Shown: positions 37,789 to 49,599, counted from the first letter of the stretch. The stretch: 64,000 bases of DNA from Actinopolyspora alba (GCF_900112765.1 NZ_FOMZ01000008.1:186001-250000), one strand, 5' to 3'. Program-made: numbers and translations. The notes: generated by a model not told the origin, from the sequence alone.

Positions 37789-39762
37789 GTGCTGAAACGA
37801 CTACGGGCAGAGCTGTCCACCGAAGCGGGCGCGCCAGATCCGCGACAGCGGCAGTACACCACGGCAGTGCTGCTCGCCGTGGTGGCGGCGACCCTCGTCG
37901 GCCGGCTGTCCGACATCGGAGAACCGCTGATCATCGCGGGGATGACGGCGGTGCTCACCCTGATCTCCTCCGGTGGGCACTCGCTGCGCGCCGACCTGCG
38001 GATGTTCGCGAGATTCGCGCCCGCCATCACGGTGGTGCTGGCCGTCGGGCCACTGCTGACGAACGCGCCGGTGCTCGCGGGGGCGCTGGTGGCCGCCGTG
38101 GTGTTCGGCTCGGGCATGCTGCCCGCACTGGGAGAGCGCTACCGCACCTTCGGGCAGACCTTCGCCGCCGCGACGCTGCTGGCCACCACGACCGGGATCG
38201 GCGCGGGAGAACCGGCCTGGATGCTGGCGACCGCCGCCGTGCTCGGCGCGCTGTTGGCGCTGCTGCTGCGGGTGCTGGTGGGCCTGACCGATCCGAGCAG
38301 GACGATCCGGGCGACCGTTGCGCGCACGTTGACCACCCCCGGGCCGGGCGTGGTCGAGAGCGCGGCCGACGCCTGGCGCGCCGACGGCAGGGTCGGCTGG
38401 CTGGGACAGGTGCTGGCCGGTGCCGCCCGGTTCCGGGCGGCTCGCGAAGTACTGTTGGCGCAGGCGCAGCAGTCGCACGGTGAGCAGCGGGAATGGCTGT
38501 ACCGCATCGCGGCGCGAGCCGACGAGATCGCGGCCGAACTGGCGGTGGCCGTTCGCTCGCGGGTGTGCACCGGTCTGAACGGTCTGGCCCGCACGCGCCC
38601 CGAGGTGCTGGAGGGTGCGGCCAACCGGCAGGTGCCGGACGCGGTGCGCGGCATCAACGAGGGGTTCGACCGGGTCCGCCGCGCGGTGCTGCAACGGGAC
38701 CAGGCGGCGGCCACTCCGGCGGAGCGCGGTGGCAGGCGGCAGCAGGCCGTGGGGGCGATGCGGGCTCACCTGTCGCTGCGGTCCTCGCTGTTCCAGCACG
38801 CGCTGCGCTGCACCCTGGCCGTCACGGTGGGTATGGTGATCGTGCTGCTGCTGCGGGACCCCTCCGCCTCCACCCTGCTGCTGAGCCTGTACGTGGTGCT
38901 GCAACCGGCGGCGCGGGACAGCATGAACGGGGCGCTGGAACGCACCGGCGGCGCGGTGCTCGGGGTGATAGTGCTGGCCGTGGTGATCGTGCTGGTGCCC
39001 TACGCGACGCTGCTGATACCCGTGTTCATAGCGGCGATGCTGTTGCGGGTGGAACGGCTGCGCAACGACTACCGCGTGCTGCTGGGCGCGCTGATCGCCA
39101 TCACCGTGCTCGCCCGGATCGTGGAGTTGGACGAGCGCTCGCTGGTCAACGCGACGATCAGCTTCGCGGCCAACACGGCGATCGGTGCCGCGGTCGCGCT
39201 CAGCGTGGGATTCGTGAGCTATCTGGTCCTGCCGGGCAGCCTGGTGCCGGACGTGCGGGGGACGGTGCGCGCGACCGTGTGGTCGGTCTCGGAACTGCTG
39301 CGCAGTGTCCGCGCGGTCGGGCGCGGTGCGGACCTGAAGGCGCCGCTGCGGGCCGCGCACGTGCTCGCGCTGCGCCGCACCCAGGACCTGCTCGGCCTAC
39401 CGGCCAAACTGGACGGTTCCGACACGGTTGAGGAGGAAGCCGAGCGCAGCAGCAGAGACGCGGCGGTGGCGCTGGACGCGCTGCGGCAGGACCTGGCGAC
39501 GCTGGCGTTCCGACCCGACTCCGAACGGGCACTGGCGGTACCGGCGCTGAGCGCGGTCGATGACCTGCTGGGCGGCAACACCACGGCGCGGATACCCGAC
39601 ATCCCGTCCGGGCAGGCGCCCGCCACCGAGCTGCTGGCCGGTTCCCTGCTGGAGAACGCGCTGCACGCCAGGGCCGCGATCGACGAGACGTTCGGCTACA
39701 ACGACCCGTGGAAGAGCTACACCATCTCGTTCGTGCGCCCGGAGCGGTTGCGGATCAGGTAG
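37789..39762 (+). CDS. FUSC-family membrane protein
   Basis: This 657-residue protein has the layout of FUSC/YccS-type transporters: two blocks of about six transmembrane helices (residues about 25-165 and 345-485), each followed by a cytoplasmic helical domain. Such proteins are linked to efflux of aromatic acids, but the substrate cannot be inferred. The GTG at 37789 starts just before the first helix; a longer frame back to 37648 crosses low-quality sequence. It is the last host-like gene before the island. Confidence 0.82.
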   Translation: MLKRLRAELSTEAGAPDPRQRQYTTAVLLAVVAATLVGRLSDIGEPLIIAGMTAVLTLISSGGHSLRADLRMFARFAPAITVVLAVGPLLTNAPVLAGALVAAVVFGSGMLPALGERYRTFGQTFAAATLLATTTGIGAGEPAWMLATAAVLGALLALLLRVLVGLTDPSRTIRATVARTLTTPGPGVVESAADAWRADGRVGWLGQVLAGAARFRAAREVLLAQAQQSHGEQREWLYRIAARADEIAAELAVAVRSRVCTGLNGLARTRPEVLEGAANRQVPDAVRGINEGFDRVRRAVLQRDQAAATPAERGGRRQQAVGAMRAHLSLRSSLFQHALRCTLAVTVGMVIVLLLRDPSASTLLLSLYVVLQPAARDSMNGALERTGGAVLGVIVLAVVIVLVPYATLLIPVFIAAMLLRVERLRNDYRVLLGALIAITVLARIVELDERSLVNATISFAANTAIGAAVALSVGFVSYLVLPGSLVPDVRGTVRATVWSVSELLRSVRAVGRGADLKAPLRAAHVLALRRTQDLLGLPAKLDGSDTVEEEAERSSRDAAVALDALRQDLATLAFRPDSERALAVPALSAVDDLLGGNTTARIPDIPSGQAPATELLAGSLLENALHARAAIDETFGYNDPWKSYTISFVRPERLRIR

Positions 39763-39876
39763 GAGACTTCAACTTGCTGTTTAACCTACAGTAGCGGTGG
39801 CCGGGGCCCGATTGATCATAAGTGCAGCCTTCACAGCCCTTAACACATTGGAGATCTTGACCTGAGATGATCTTAG

Positions 39877-40567
39877 ATGGTTGCTACCCCGTGGGTTGTC
39901 TCGGACAAGTTATCGGAGGGAGTCGAGCTGTTGCTGCCGGTGCGGTCGACGAGTCGGACGACTCCGAAGCCACTGCCAGATCGGCAGGTGTTGCAGGGGA
40001 TCTAGTTTGTTCTGGTTACCGTCATCGGAGGAAGATCTGCCGCAGGAGCCGGGGTTCGGGGTGGAGATGAGGCGCTAGCGACGGTTACGAGACTGGCGAG
40101 AGGCCGGGGTATTCGAACAGCTCAACGAGCTAGTACTGGCCGAACTCAACGCCACTAGTGAGATCGATTGGCGGCGTTTATGTGGATACTTATCACATTC
40201 ACGAGGAAAAAGGGGGGCACAGACAAGGAACCGAGCCCTCCTCGGTCATGGCAAGACTGGATCGAAACACCACCTGATCTGCAATGGCGTCGGTGCGCGG
40301 CTATCGTGGACGCCATCGACACAAACCCGAGGTCCTCGTTGCCGAATGCAACTACGATCACGACAAGTACCGACATCTGTTGTGACAGCGTGAGATCCGC
40401 CCGTTGATCAGCCGACGTGGCCCCCGGGATACCAACCAGCCCGCGCGCTAGGTCGTCTAGCAAACCCTGCCACTGCTGCACCAATCCCGACGCTTGGCCA
40501 CCCGTTGGGGACGCCACACCAACATTCACTACGGATTGATCACCCCGACCTACTGCCTCATAACCTG
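39877..40567 (+). pseudogene. Decayed IS5-type transposase
   Basis: Translating in shifting frames recovers ordered pieces of an IS5-group DDE transposase: VATPWVVSDKLSEGVELLLP and PDRQVLQGI, then RRLRDWREAGVFEQLNELV, GHGKTGSKHHLI, NYDHDKYRHLL with RPLISRRG, and finally QTLPLLHQSRRLATRWG. These match the usual order in intact elements. Several stop codons and frameshifts lie between them, and part of the middle (around the first catalytic Asp) is shortened. Terminal inverted repeats were not identified. It marks the left edge of the AT-rich island. Confidence 0.8.
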
Positions 40568-40786
40568 ACTCAGGATCCATAGTCAAATGCATTAGGATTT
40601 CTTACTCCAAATTGAGTAACTCAACTAACACACCCTCCCCCAGAAAGAGCAAGCATTTAATCTCCAAAGTGTCAAGAATCACAATAAACACAAAAAGGTT
40701 GATTTAACGAACAAACAAAACATAAACTCATCAAAGTCGATCTTCAGAATTCGACGTTAATGCAATGAAAACCAATAAGGAAAACA

Positions 40787-41299
40787 ATGCGATTAACAAA
40801 GTCTATTTCTGCAATTTTTGCTGCGCTAAGCATGCTGCTCGCAGTTCCAGCAACTGCTGCAGCATCACCTGCAGCTGAAAGCGATAGCAACCAAGATGTC
40901 CAGCCTTACTGGTCAGATATGGCCGAAGTAGAAATCCCAGGTACTGGCGGTACGGTGGTTGCAAATGCTTGGCAATGCAATGTTTACACTGATAAGTGTG
41001 ACTTTCAGACAGCAGCCAAAGCGTGGAAAAATGGAAGACACTTCCAAGTTGACAAAATTGTCAATACGGCTACGTTGACTGCCAACGGCATTCAAGCGGA
41101 AATCTCGATTTCACCTACCGGAAAATTCGTGAGCAAAAATATCAGAAAGCTCACTTGGGAAAACACGAACACTTGGATTTCTGACCTGAGGGGAGTGGCA
41201 GATCCTAGTGGTCTATTTGACAGTATGACGACTTGTTCAGATGCTAGTGTTTTTGTTGATGGCACAAAGGGATTTGCTGGCGCGTGCGCTAATGGGTAG
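40787..41299 (+). CDS. Secreted protein of low-GC operon, unknown
   Basis: This 170-residue protein has a clear signal peptide (KSISAIFAALSMLLAVPATA, cleavage near residue 27). The mature part is about 140 residues, with three cysteines (one in TCSDAS and two in the region CNVYTDKCDF plus the last near GACANG), suggesting disulfides outside the cell. I do not recognise the family. The ATG has AAGGA upstream. A 17-bp hairpin follows, then the anchored protein and an ABC transporter. It may be the secreted product that the transporter handles, or to which it gives resistance, but this is inference. Confidence 0.75.
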   Translation: MRLTKSISAIFAALSMLLAVPATAAASPAAESDSNQDVQPYWSDMAEVEIPGTGGTVVANAWQCNVYTDKCDFQTAAKAWKNGRHFQVDKIVNTATLTANGIQAEISISPTGKFVSKNIRKLTWENTNTWISDLRGVADPSGLFDSMTTCSDASVFVDGTKGFAGACANG

Positions 41300-41311
41300 T
41301 ACTTCACACTA

Positions 41312-41355
41312 AATATTTATTGCCGACCTGTCGCGGCGGGTCGGCAATAAATATT
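41312..41355 (+). terminator. 17-bp hairpin between first and second genes of the low-GC operon
   Basis: AATATTTATTGCCGACC and GGTCGGCAATAAATATT pair perfectly around a 10-base loop, 12 bp after the first stop. It lies inside an apparent operon, so it may act as a partial terminator that keeps the first gene more strongly expressed than the following three. Confidence 0.75.
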
Positions 41356-41381
41356 ACTTCGAGACGAAAGATTACTTGTGC

Positions 41382-43016
41382 ATGATGTTCCGAAATAAAC
41401 GATCACAGCTGCTTGCTTCGATTGTGGCCGCGATAGCAGCAACCTTCCTGGTAATTATACTGTTTCCTAGCAACAACTCCGAAAAACAGCTCCTGGAAAA
41501 TAAACAGATAAAAAATGAAAAACTAGCGAGCGATCTTGCTGAATTGCGTGGACGTGATGACCTTGTCAGAAAAAATACAGAAGTTCGAGGAGTCCGCCCT
41601 AAGCTGTACTCAACTGCCTACGCACGAAATGCACTCTTAGCTTCGGGAAGTAAATCGCTTGAAGAACTACCTGATATAAACTCTGATAGTTTGATTCGCT
41701 TAGTAGAAAATAACTCTACGAATAGTCCTGCATGGCGAGGTTACTATACTTGCCTTACTAGTAGGACCGACAACAAGCTTGACCCTAGCAGAATTATACA
41801 AAAAGCTGGAATACACGCAAGAGTGATCAAAGAATCAATCAACTACCTAAAAAATCCCACAACTACGGACTCTGTAGAAACAAAAATCACAACTTATTCT
41901 GCATTTATTCAAACAATGGACTGCCTTGGGCGGCATAGTAAAATACCTGAAAGTTACCCGAGAAAGATCATTGATCTAGCTAATTCTGTCAATAATCCTA
42001 TCGTAAAAGTATTCGCGCGCGACGCTTTACGAAAGGTGTACCCAGAACTAAACGACCATCGAAACGACAGAATTAACAAATCATTTAAACTCCCGCGTTC
42101 TCAAAAATGCGATGGAATGGGGTCTATGTTTGCTTCAGCTGCGGTGTTGCTAACAGAAACACCCAGCGATGAATTAAAATTCTGCGCGAAAGCAGGGATG
42201 AAAAATTCTGACCCCCAAGTGCGCTGGATGAGCGCTCGAGCAGTACAGAAAACACCCCAGATAGGTTTCACAGAAATTGAAAAACAAGAAAGTGCAGTTT
42301 CCTTTGCTGATAGTGGACTGGTGCTTATGCTTCCTGACCAACTTGGCACGATTCGCGGTAATTACAAGGCCGCTAGGTCTTTAGCAGCAGCAGGAGCACT
42401 CGATAAGGCCCCGAAATGGCTTATCGATTCAACCAAAAAAGCAGCTCAAAGAAATCAACTTCCTGCTTCGGAAAAACTTGCAGTTGCTATGGTTTGCGAA
42501 AGACTTGAAATCAATTGCTTCGGACTCAGGGAAAGAGGAAAACAAATTGCACGAAAAATTCCAGTACCAAAAAAAGCTACTCGAAAAAATCTTCAACAAT
42601 GGATCGATGCGATGACCGCCAGGTTCGAATTCGGCCTAGATTGTCCGAGAACTGAAGTTCGACTACCTGATCAATCAATAAGTGAAATTTCACATCCGTG
42701 GCTACATGCTTTGGAACTACTAGGACAGCTGGACTGCGATCAACAATTGCGGAGGATGACCGACACGGAGTCTTTGATATCACGAACTCACAAGGCTATC
42801 GATTCTGGAAATATAATAGCCGCAGCTCACAGCTGGTATGCAGCTATACTCTCAGGTGCCGATACGGCCCGAAATGCCTCACAGTCAGTTCACATGGGTG
42901 TCCAAGATTATCGAGTACCGAAATCTTCCGGCCTATTTTCAGCTACTCCTGGTGGTACACCCGACATCGATGCCACTTTAGCTGGGTATACACTACTCGG
43001 GCTGACTGCTCCCTAG
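41382..43016 (+). CDS. Membrane-anchored protein of low-GC operon, unknown
   Basis: This protein of about 544 residues has one N-terminal transmembrane helix (LLASIVAAIAATFLVIILF) and a large, probably extracellular, helical domain. Repeated short helices with DPQVRWMSARAVQ-like segments recall HEAT-type repeats, but no family was recognised. The start could be TTG 41376, ATG 41382 or ATG 41385. Codon use is low-GC throughout. It is followed by an ABC ATPase 17 bp later, so it may be an accessory or immunity-like partner of the transporter. Confidence 0.7.
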   Translation: MMFRNKRSQLLASIVAAIAATFLVIILFPSNNSEKQLLENKQIKNEKLASDLAELRGRDDLVRKNTEVRGVRPKLYSTAYARNALLASGSKSLEELPDINSDSLIRLVENNSTNSPAWRGYYTCLTSRTDNKLDPSRIIQKAGIHARVIKESINYLKNPTTTDSVETKITTYSAFIQTMDCLGRHSKIPESYPRKIIDLANSVNNPIVKVFARDALRKVYPELNDHRNDRINKSFKLPRSQKCDGMGSMFASAAVLLTETPSDELKFCAKAGMKNSDPQVRWMSARAVQKTPQIGFTEIEKQESAVSFADSGLVLMLPDQLGTIRGNYKAARSLAAAGALDKAPKWLIDSTKKAAQRNQLPASEKLAVAMVCERLEINCFGLRERGKQIARKIPVPKKATRKNLQQWIDAMTARFEFGLDCPRTEVRLPDQSISEISHPWLHALELLGQLDCDQQLRRMTDTESLISRTHKAIDSGNIIAAAHSWYAAILSGADTARNASQSVHMGVQDYRVPKSSGLFSATPGGTPDIDATLAGYTLLGLTAP

Positions 43017-43033
43017 TAATGTTAGGAACAACA

Positions 43034-43723
43034 ATGGCAAACAACGCTATCGAAACTCACGGGCTTAGCTACGAATACAATTCAGGGTTCGGTATTCACG
43101 GCATTGATCTGCGTATTTCCTCAGGATCAATAACTGCCATACGTGGAGATTCAGGATCAGGAAAAAGTACTTTGCTGGCACTTCTCGGCCTCCTCCTTCG
43201 CCCCACTTCTGGCGAACTTTTTTTGAATGGCTACAATTCTAGCTGCATGTCCCCAAAAGAACGTGACTATTTCAGAAAGAAGGAAATAGGAATTATCCTT
43301 CAAGATTTAGCACTTCTTCCTTTTCTGAACTCATGGGAGAACGTATCTTCCGCTTTTGGTCCTCATTTGAAAAAAAACCGAAAACTGGCCCAAGACGTGC
43401 TGAGCGAGGTGGGGCTAGGAAATTACTGCGAGACACCGGCTGGCAATCTTTCCGGTGGCGAGCGTCAACGTGTGGCAATCGCCCGAGCTCAGGTCAAGGA
43501 GCCATCCCTCATACTCGCTGACGAACCAACAGGTAGCCTGGATTCTAACAACAGCAAGGCTGTTATGTGCCTTCTTAGACGCCTTACCAATAAAAATACC
43601 AGCGTTCTGATTGCTACCCATAGTACGGATGTCACATCCGCTTGTGATGCAGAAGTGCGCCTAGACCAGGGAAACATCATCTCCAGCCTAGGAAACGATC
43701 ATTTTCGAAATGAGGAAAGCTGA
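43034..43723 (+). CDS. ABC transporter ATP-binding protein (MacB/LolD type)
   Basis: This 229-residue ATPase has Walker A GDSGSGKSTLLALL, Q-loop LQDLALLPF, signature NLSGGERQRVAIARA, Walker B LILADEPTGSLD and the switch His in IATHSTD. It groups with ATPases that partner FtsX/MacB-like permeases, which act on lipoproteins, peptides or antibiotics by mechanical transmission rather than conventional import. ATG 43034 has AGGA six bases upstream. The stop abuts the permease ATG. Confidence 0.93.
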   Translation: MANNAIETHGLSYEYNSGFGIHGIDLRISSGSITAIRGDSGSGKSTLLALLGLLLRPTSGELFLNGYNSSCMSPKERDYFRKKEIGIILQDLALLPFLNSWENVSSAFGPHLKKNRKLAQDVLSEVGLGNYCETPAGNLSGGERQRVAIARAQVKEPSLILADEPTGSLDSNNSKAVMCLLRRLTNKNTSVLIATHSTDVTSACDAEVRLDQGNIISSLGNDHFRNEES

Positions 43724-44932
43724 ATGTTGCGATGGGCATGGATAACCTGGTTGCGTTCGAAATCCTCAGTTCGTAGTACGCTAATTTTGCTAGTGACACT
43801 GACTTTCTTACTAAGTACGCTGGCTAGCGTAGCATCAGGAGCCCGCTCGGCCATCGAGCGCGACGTCCTCAACGCCGGCGGATTGACTCAGATTGATCTC
43901 TCCTCGATCGAAACCGGTTATTCCGTCCGAGAACTCAACGCTGAAAATCTCCGCAAAGCGCGAGGTATGGAGCATGTCGCCAAGGTAGTTCCCGACTACA
44001 TATCATCCATCTATACTCAGAGCTCTGACCCTCACACTCCTACATTCGATCTCACTACGCACTCATGGCGACCCTCGACACGCCCCTCCCTCGTTCGCGG
44101 TGAAGTACCACAACCACTTAAGCCGGGCCAGCTGGTACTCCCCTCGAGCGGCTCTGGAGTCGATTTCAACCGATACGTAGGCGAGGAACTCCCCGTCGCC
44201 TACACGCGGGCCACCGGAGAGCACTCGGGAACACCTGCGCACACGACCTTCGAAGTAGTAGCCACCTACGACCCCGAATGGCAGTTGGACGGCCCTGATA
44301 CCGCCTATGCCGCCCCGAAAACGGCAGCCATGCTGGCAGCTGCCAAAGCGGGGATGCCTCCAAAGCGCTACCGCTCCACCACGGGAGCCACGTCGGCGGT
44401 GCTCTCGGTAACGGAACAGCAGTACGTACCCACAGTGGTGGAAAAACTACAGCGAATGGGATTCTCCGCATCACCAGTTGCCGATCGGGTGCGTAACCTT
44501 CCTGGTGTGCTCGGAGCGGCCGATCTCGGGTACCAGGTCGGCATCCTCGTCCTGCTCGCCGTCGCTGTGCTCACCGGCTTGTCCAACGCCCGTTCCAGCA
44601 TCCACAGTCGCCTGTCTGAGCTCGCTGTCCTGCGCATACTTGGTAACTCGTTGGGCGGACTCCGCCGGATTCTACTCGGCGAAGCGATGCTGACCGGTGT
44701 ACTTGCCGGAGTGATCGGCAGCGCGGTCGGGTTCAGTGGCGCGCTGCTGCTGCGTGGATCTCTCGAACGGCTGCTGGGGCTGGAGGTAAGCATGACCGAT
44801 ATGTTGCCGAATCCACTCTGGGGTTTGGCAGTCGTACTAACCCCGATCATTGGCCTGGTGATAGGAGCGCTGTTCGGAGGCGGTGTCGCCCTTAGGCGAG
44901 ATCCCTACCTGCTGGCCCGCAGCCAATCATGA
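43724..44932 (+). CDS. FtsX-like ABC permease
   Basis: This 402-residue permease has an N-terminal helix ([21 protein letters not shown]), a large extracytoplasmic domain (residues about 45-260) and three C-terminal helices ([51 protein letters not shown]), with the coupling segment [12 protein letters not shown] between helices 2 and 3. This is half of the usual eight-helix layout. The first 130 or so bases are AT-rich like the upstream genes, while the rest is high-GC like the host, so the gene may be a recombinant. Confidence 0.85.
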   Translation: MLRWAWITWLRSKSSVRSTLILLVTLTFLLSTLASVASGARSAIERDVLNAGGLTQIDLSSIETGYSVRELNAENLRKARGMEHVAKVVPDYISSIYTQSSDPHTPTFDLTTHSWRPSTRPSLVRGEVPQPLKPGQLVLPSSGSGVDFNRYVGEELPVAYTRATGEHSGTPAHTTFEVVATYDPEWQLDGPDTAYAAPKTAAMLAAAKAGMPPKRYRSTTGATSAVLSVTEQQYVPTVVEKLQRMGFSASPVADRVRNLPGVLGAADLGYQVGILVLLAVAVLTGLSNARSSIHSRLSELAVLRILGNSLGGLRRILLGEAMLTGVLAGVIGSAVGFSGALLLRGSLERLLGLEVSMTDMLPNPLWGLAVVLTPIIGLVIGALFGGGVALRRDPYLLARSQS

Positions 44933-44973
44933 TGGGGTAGGGGTGGGATTCGGAGAACTCTTCGCGGATCCCG

Positions 44974-45084
44974 CCCCATCGGCCTGCCGGGGCTGGACGC
45001 CTCGGCCCAGTAGCGGCGCGGGATTCGGCCCGCCTGCACGGCCAGCCGCCCCGCCTCCACACCGGAACGCATCACGGCCGCCAT
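44974..45084 (-). repeat. Extra copy of the thiG 3' end
   Basis: These 111 bp match 46239-46349, the last 37 codons of thiG, with six substitutions. Five are synonymous and one changes Ala to Val. The thiG stop codon is missing here, so the frame would read through. It is the left repeat of toxin-antitoxin cassette 2. Confidence 0.95.
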
Positions 45085-45096
45085 GCTCCTCGATGG

Positions 45097-45651
45097 TTAT
45101 TCACCGACGCTGCGACGAACGGCAGCGCAGAAGTCGGGCACGGTCTTGGCCAGCTTCGGCAAGAAGGAGAACAGGTCTTCGGGAGGAGACCGTCGATCGA
45201 CGACAAGCTCGCTCAAGCATCGCAAAGTCTCGTGAGGGTGAAGATCGAGCTGATCGAGCAGGAATTCGTCCGGTGTGACGACGCCGATGTCGTAGGGCTC
45301 TGTCGCTTCGTACGGGAAGTCCTTGGTGTTGTCGGTAACAAGCACCGCAGCTCCGCCGCGGATTGCCGCGGCCAGCACGTGTCGGTCCTTCCGATCGTTG
45401 GTCATGGACGGTACGAGTGACTCGTAATCGGTGACCAGCGCATCACGAAACTGGGTGCGCATCACCCGCACACGCCGTTGTGCCTTGACCGAGGTCATCG
45501 AACTGACCAGGGGCAGATTGCGCTCCACTTCATCCAGTACCTGTTCGGACCACAACGGCCTGTAGGTCTGTGCCTCTGCCAATCGCAGCAGCACGTCCGT
45601 CAGGTTGATCGGAACCAGACAGCAGGCATCCAAATAGGCCGGGAACGACAT
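45097..45651 (-). CDS. PIN-domain ribonuclease toxin (VapC-like)
   Basis: This 184-residue PIN toxin begins AYLDACCLVPINLTD (first acidic ligand D8), continues with VLDEVERNL, then DRKDRHVLAAAIRGGA and LVTDNTKDFP, so the acidic quartet is present. It resembles the toxin at 1231-1782 in length and motif order, but the two proteins have clearly diverged. The start ATG lies 3 bp after the antitoxin stop. By family it is an RNA-cleaving toxin held in check by the upstream-encoded antitoxin. Confidence 0.85.
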   Translation of the reverse strand: MSFPAYLDACCLVPINLTDVLLRLAEAQTYRPLWSEQVLDEVERNLPLVSSMTSVKAQRRVRVMRTQFRDALVTDYESLVPSMTNDRKDRHVLAAAIRGGAAVLVTDNTKDFPYEATEPYDIGVVTPDEFLLDQLDLHPHETLRCLSELVVDRRSPPEDLFSFLPKLAKTVPDFCAAVRRSVGE

Positions 45652-45654
45652 GAT

Positions 45655-46137
45655 TCAACGTGTCCGAACGAACTCGTCGATCTCGTCAGCCGTTCCGTCA
45701 TGAGCGGTGGTACGCGACTCCTCCGCCAGTGCCGCACGGCGCTCCTGCCTCGATCGGTGCTGGTACTCCAGGACATCGGCCAGCCGGACACGACGGTGAC
45801 GACCACGCACTTCGTAGGCGATCTCGCCCTCACGAAGCAGTCTGGTCAGCGTCGGACGCGAGATGTTGAGCATCTCGGCCGCTTCCTGCGTGGTCAACTG
45901 AGTGTTGTGCGGTGCGACCGTGATAGCCAGACCTTGCGACATGGCCTCGGCCACGTCCCGCAAAACCGCATAAACCTCTTCGGGAAGGTCCACTCGCGTA
46001 CCGTCCGGCCCGATCAGGCCGGCCTTTCCATCCCGCAGCGAAGACGTGTCCTCCAAGGCCGCAGCGAATCGCTTCAGACCGGCCTCATCGATCTCGTCCG
46101 GGGGAAGCACAGTGTGCTGTTCCAGTGCTGCTGTCAT
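45655..46137 (-). CDS. Antitoxin with excisionase-type helix-turn-helix
   Basis: This 160-residue protein has an excisionase-type helix-turn-helix in its C-terminal half (LTTQEAAEMLNISRPTLTRL and RRVRLADVLEYQ). The LTTQEAA...SRP core matches the antitoxin of cassette 1, while the N-terminal half differs more. ATG 46137 is chosen because AGGGAG lies five bases upstream; a GTG one codon earlier is possible. The A-rich sequence at 46170-46220 should be its promoter and operator. Confidence 0.85.
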   Translation of the reverse strand: MTAALEQHTVLPPDEIDEAGLKRFAAALEDTSSLRDGKAGLIGPDGTRVDLPEEVYAVLRDVAEAMSQGLAITVAPHNTQLTTQEAAEMLNISRPTLTRLLREGEIAYEVRGRHRRVRLADVLEYQHRSRQERRAALAEESRTTAHDGTADEIDEFVRTR

Positions 46138-46235
46138 CACGACTCCCTACAGCTCTCGATGACTCACAATATCACCCTACAGGAAACAAACACAAAAAGC
46201 GAAAAAAACGAAAAGCAAGAGCGGCCGTTACACCC

Positions 46236-48315
<2,080 letters not shown>

Positions 48316-48320
48316 TGCTC

Positions 48321-48412
48321 GCTCCCTGCGCCGGCATGATCCGGATCAGGTTCGGCGGTCGGGGCTTCAGCCCCCTCTCAGTCCGTTCGGCCGGACTCCC
48401 GCGGGTACCCAC
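48321..48412 (-). promoter_or_regulatory. TPP riboswitch of the thiO-thiS-thiG operon
   Basis: On the minus strand the aptamer signatures ACTGAGAGGG, GAACCTGATCCGGATCATG and CCGGCGCAGGGA occur in order, directly before the thiO TTG start. The ribosome-binding site GGGAG is at the aptamer 3' end, as at thiC, so translational control is likely. Confidence 0.95.
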
Positions 48413-48551
48413 CGCACAGCTTAGGTGATGAACTCCGTCCGCGTCAGGTAGTGCTCGACGAGCCGCTGGTCACGTCGACGAGACGTTTCCACCTGAGCCA
48501 CAGTGGGATGTGACTGGCGCCACCTTCCGGCGCGTGGCCTACCCTGGACGC

Positions 48552-49226
48552 ATGCCCGGAATGGACGGCTACGGAATGCGCGCCCGGCTGGCTCAGGCGC
48601 GGCTGTACTTGTGCACCGACGCGCGCCGGGAACGCGGTGACCTCGCCGAGTTCGTGGACGAGGCGCTGGCGGGCGGCGTGGACATCATCCAGCTGCGCGA
48701 CAAGGACGAGTCCGGCGCTCCGCTGGAGGCCCGCGAGGAACTGGCGGCGTTGCGGGTGCTGGCCGACTCCTGCGTCCGGCACGACGCGCTGCTGGCGGTC
48801 AACGATCGCGCGGACATCGCGCTGGCCGTCGACGCGGACGTGCTGCACCTGGGGCAGGACGACCTACCGGTGGACACGGCCCGCGGCATCGTCGGCGATC
48901 AAATGATCATCGGTCGTTCCACGCACGACGTGGTGCAGGCCGACTCGGCTGCCACCGAGCGCGGAGTGGACTACTTCTGCACCGGCCCGGTGTGGACCAC
49001 CCCCACGAAGCCGGGCCGCGAGGCCGCGGGCATAGACCTGGTGAGCCACGCGGCCGAGCACCACGGGCACGGCAGGCCGTGGTTCGCGATCGGCGGCATC
49101 GGGCCGGAGAACCTGGACGAGGTCATGGCGGCGGGCGCCGAGCGGGTGGTGGTGGTCCGCGCGATCACAGAGGCGGAGAACCCCAGGGAGGCCGCCGCGC
49201 AACTGCGCTCCCGCCTGGTGGGCTGA
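48552..49226 (+). CDS. thiE: Thiamine-phosphate synthase ThiE
   Basis: This 224-residue TIM-barrel enzyme joins the pyrimidine and thiazole halves into thiamine phosphate. Key segments are [49 protein letters not shown] and [19 protein letters not shown]. It is divergent from thiO. The ATG at 48552 (MPGMDGYG) is the likely start; ATG 48561 is possible. No riboswitch was seen on its own side. Confidence 0.95.
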   Translation: MPGMDGYGMRARLAQARLYLCTDARRERGDLAEFVDEALAGGVDIIQLRDKDESGAPLEAREELAALRVLADSCVRHDALLAVNDRADIALAVDADVLHLGQDDLPVDTARGIVGDQMIIGRSTHDVVQADSAATERGVDYFCTGPVWTTPTKPGREAAGIDLVSHAAEHHGHGRPWFAIGGIGPENLDEVMAAGAERVVVVRAITEAENPREAAAQLRSRLVG

Positions 49227-49352
49227 CCGCTGGTGGGCCGAGTACGGTCGCGAAGCAAGGTGGACGACCGGATCGGGTGACCGCGAGCCGAAGCGGAACG
49301 ACACCACTCCACGTGTGGCCGTACGTTCCGGCGATCGGCGGCACGACCCGGC

Positions 49353-49368
49353 GATTTCGCGAGAAATC
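49353..49368. repeat. Dispersed palindrome GATTTCGCGAGAAATC
   Basis: This perfect core copy lies 126 bp after the thiE stop. Confidence 0.9.
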
Positions 49369-49389
49369 GACGGTGCGCTCCGTGATGAC

Positions 49390-49423
49390 GGCGGCCCCCG
49401 CTGGGAGGGGGCCGGGGGCCGCC
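49390..49423. terminator. Hairpin between convergent thiE and protease genes
   Basis: GGCGGCCCCCG and CGGGGGCCGCC form a perfect 11-bp stem around a 12-base loop between the two convergent genes. Confidence 0.6.
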
Positions 49424-49599
49424 GCCCGGAGTCGTTCCCGCCGCTCGCACGTCGGCGGGACCGAACACCGTCCGTGGGGCGGACACCGCTCCGGTGCCCG
49501 CCGGAACTCCGCTCCGTTCTGCTTCATCGGTTGTGCTGTTGTCCTTGTCCGACGCTCCCGGCGCCGAATCACGAGCCACCACGCGGCCCGAACAGCGTC

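Noticed and set aside
40155..40592. A 145-codon minus-strand frame next to the low-GC operon
   Set aside because: It is antisense to the decayed IS5-type transposase, whose ordered motifs are readable on the plus strand.
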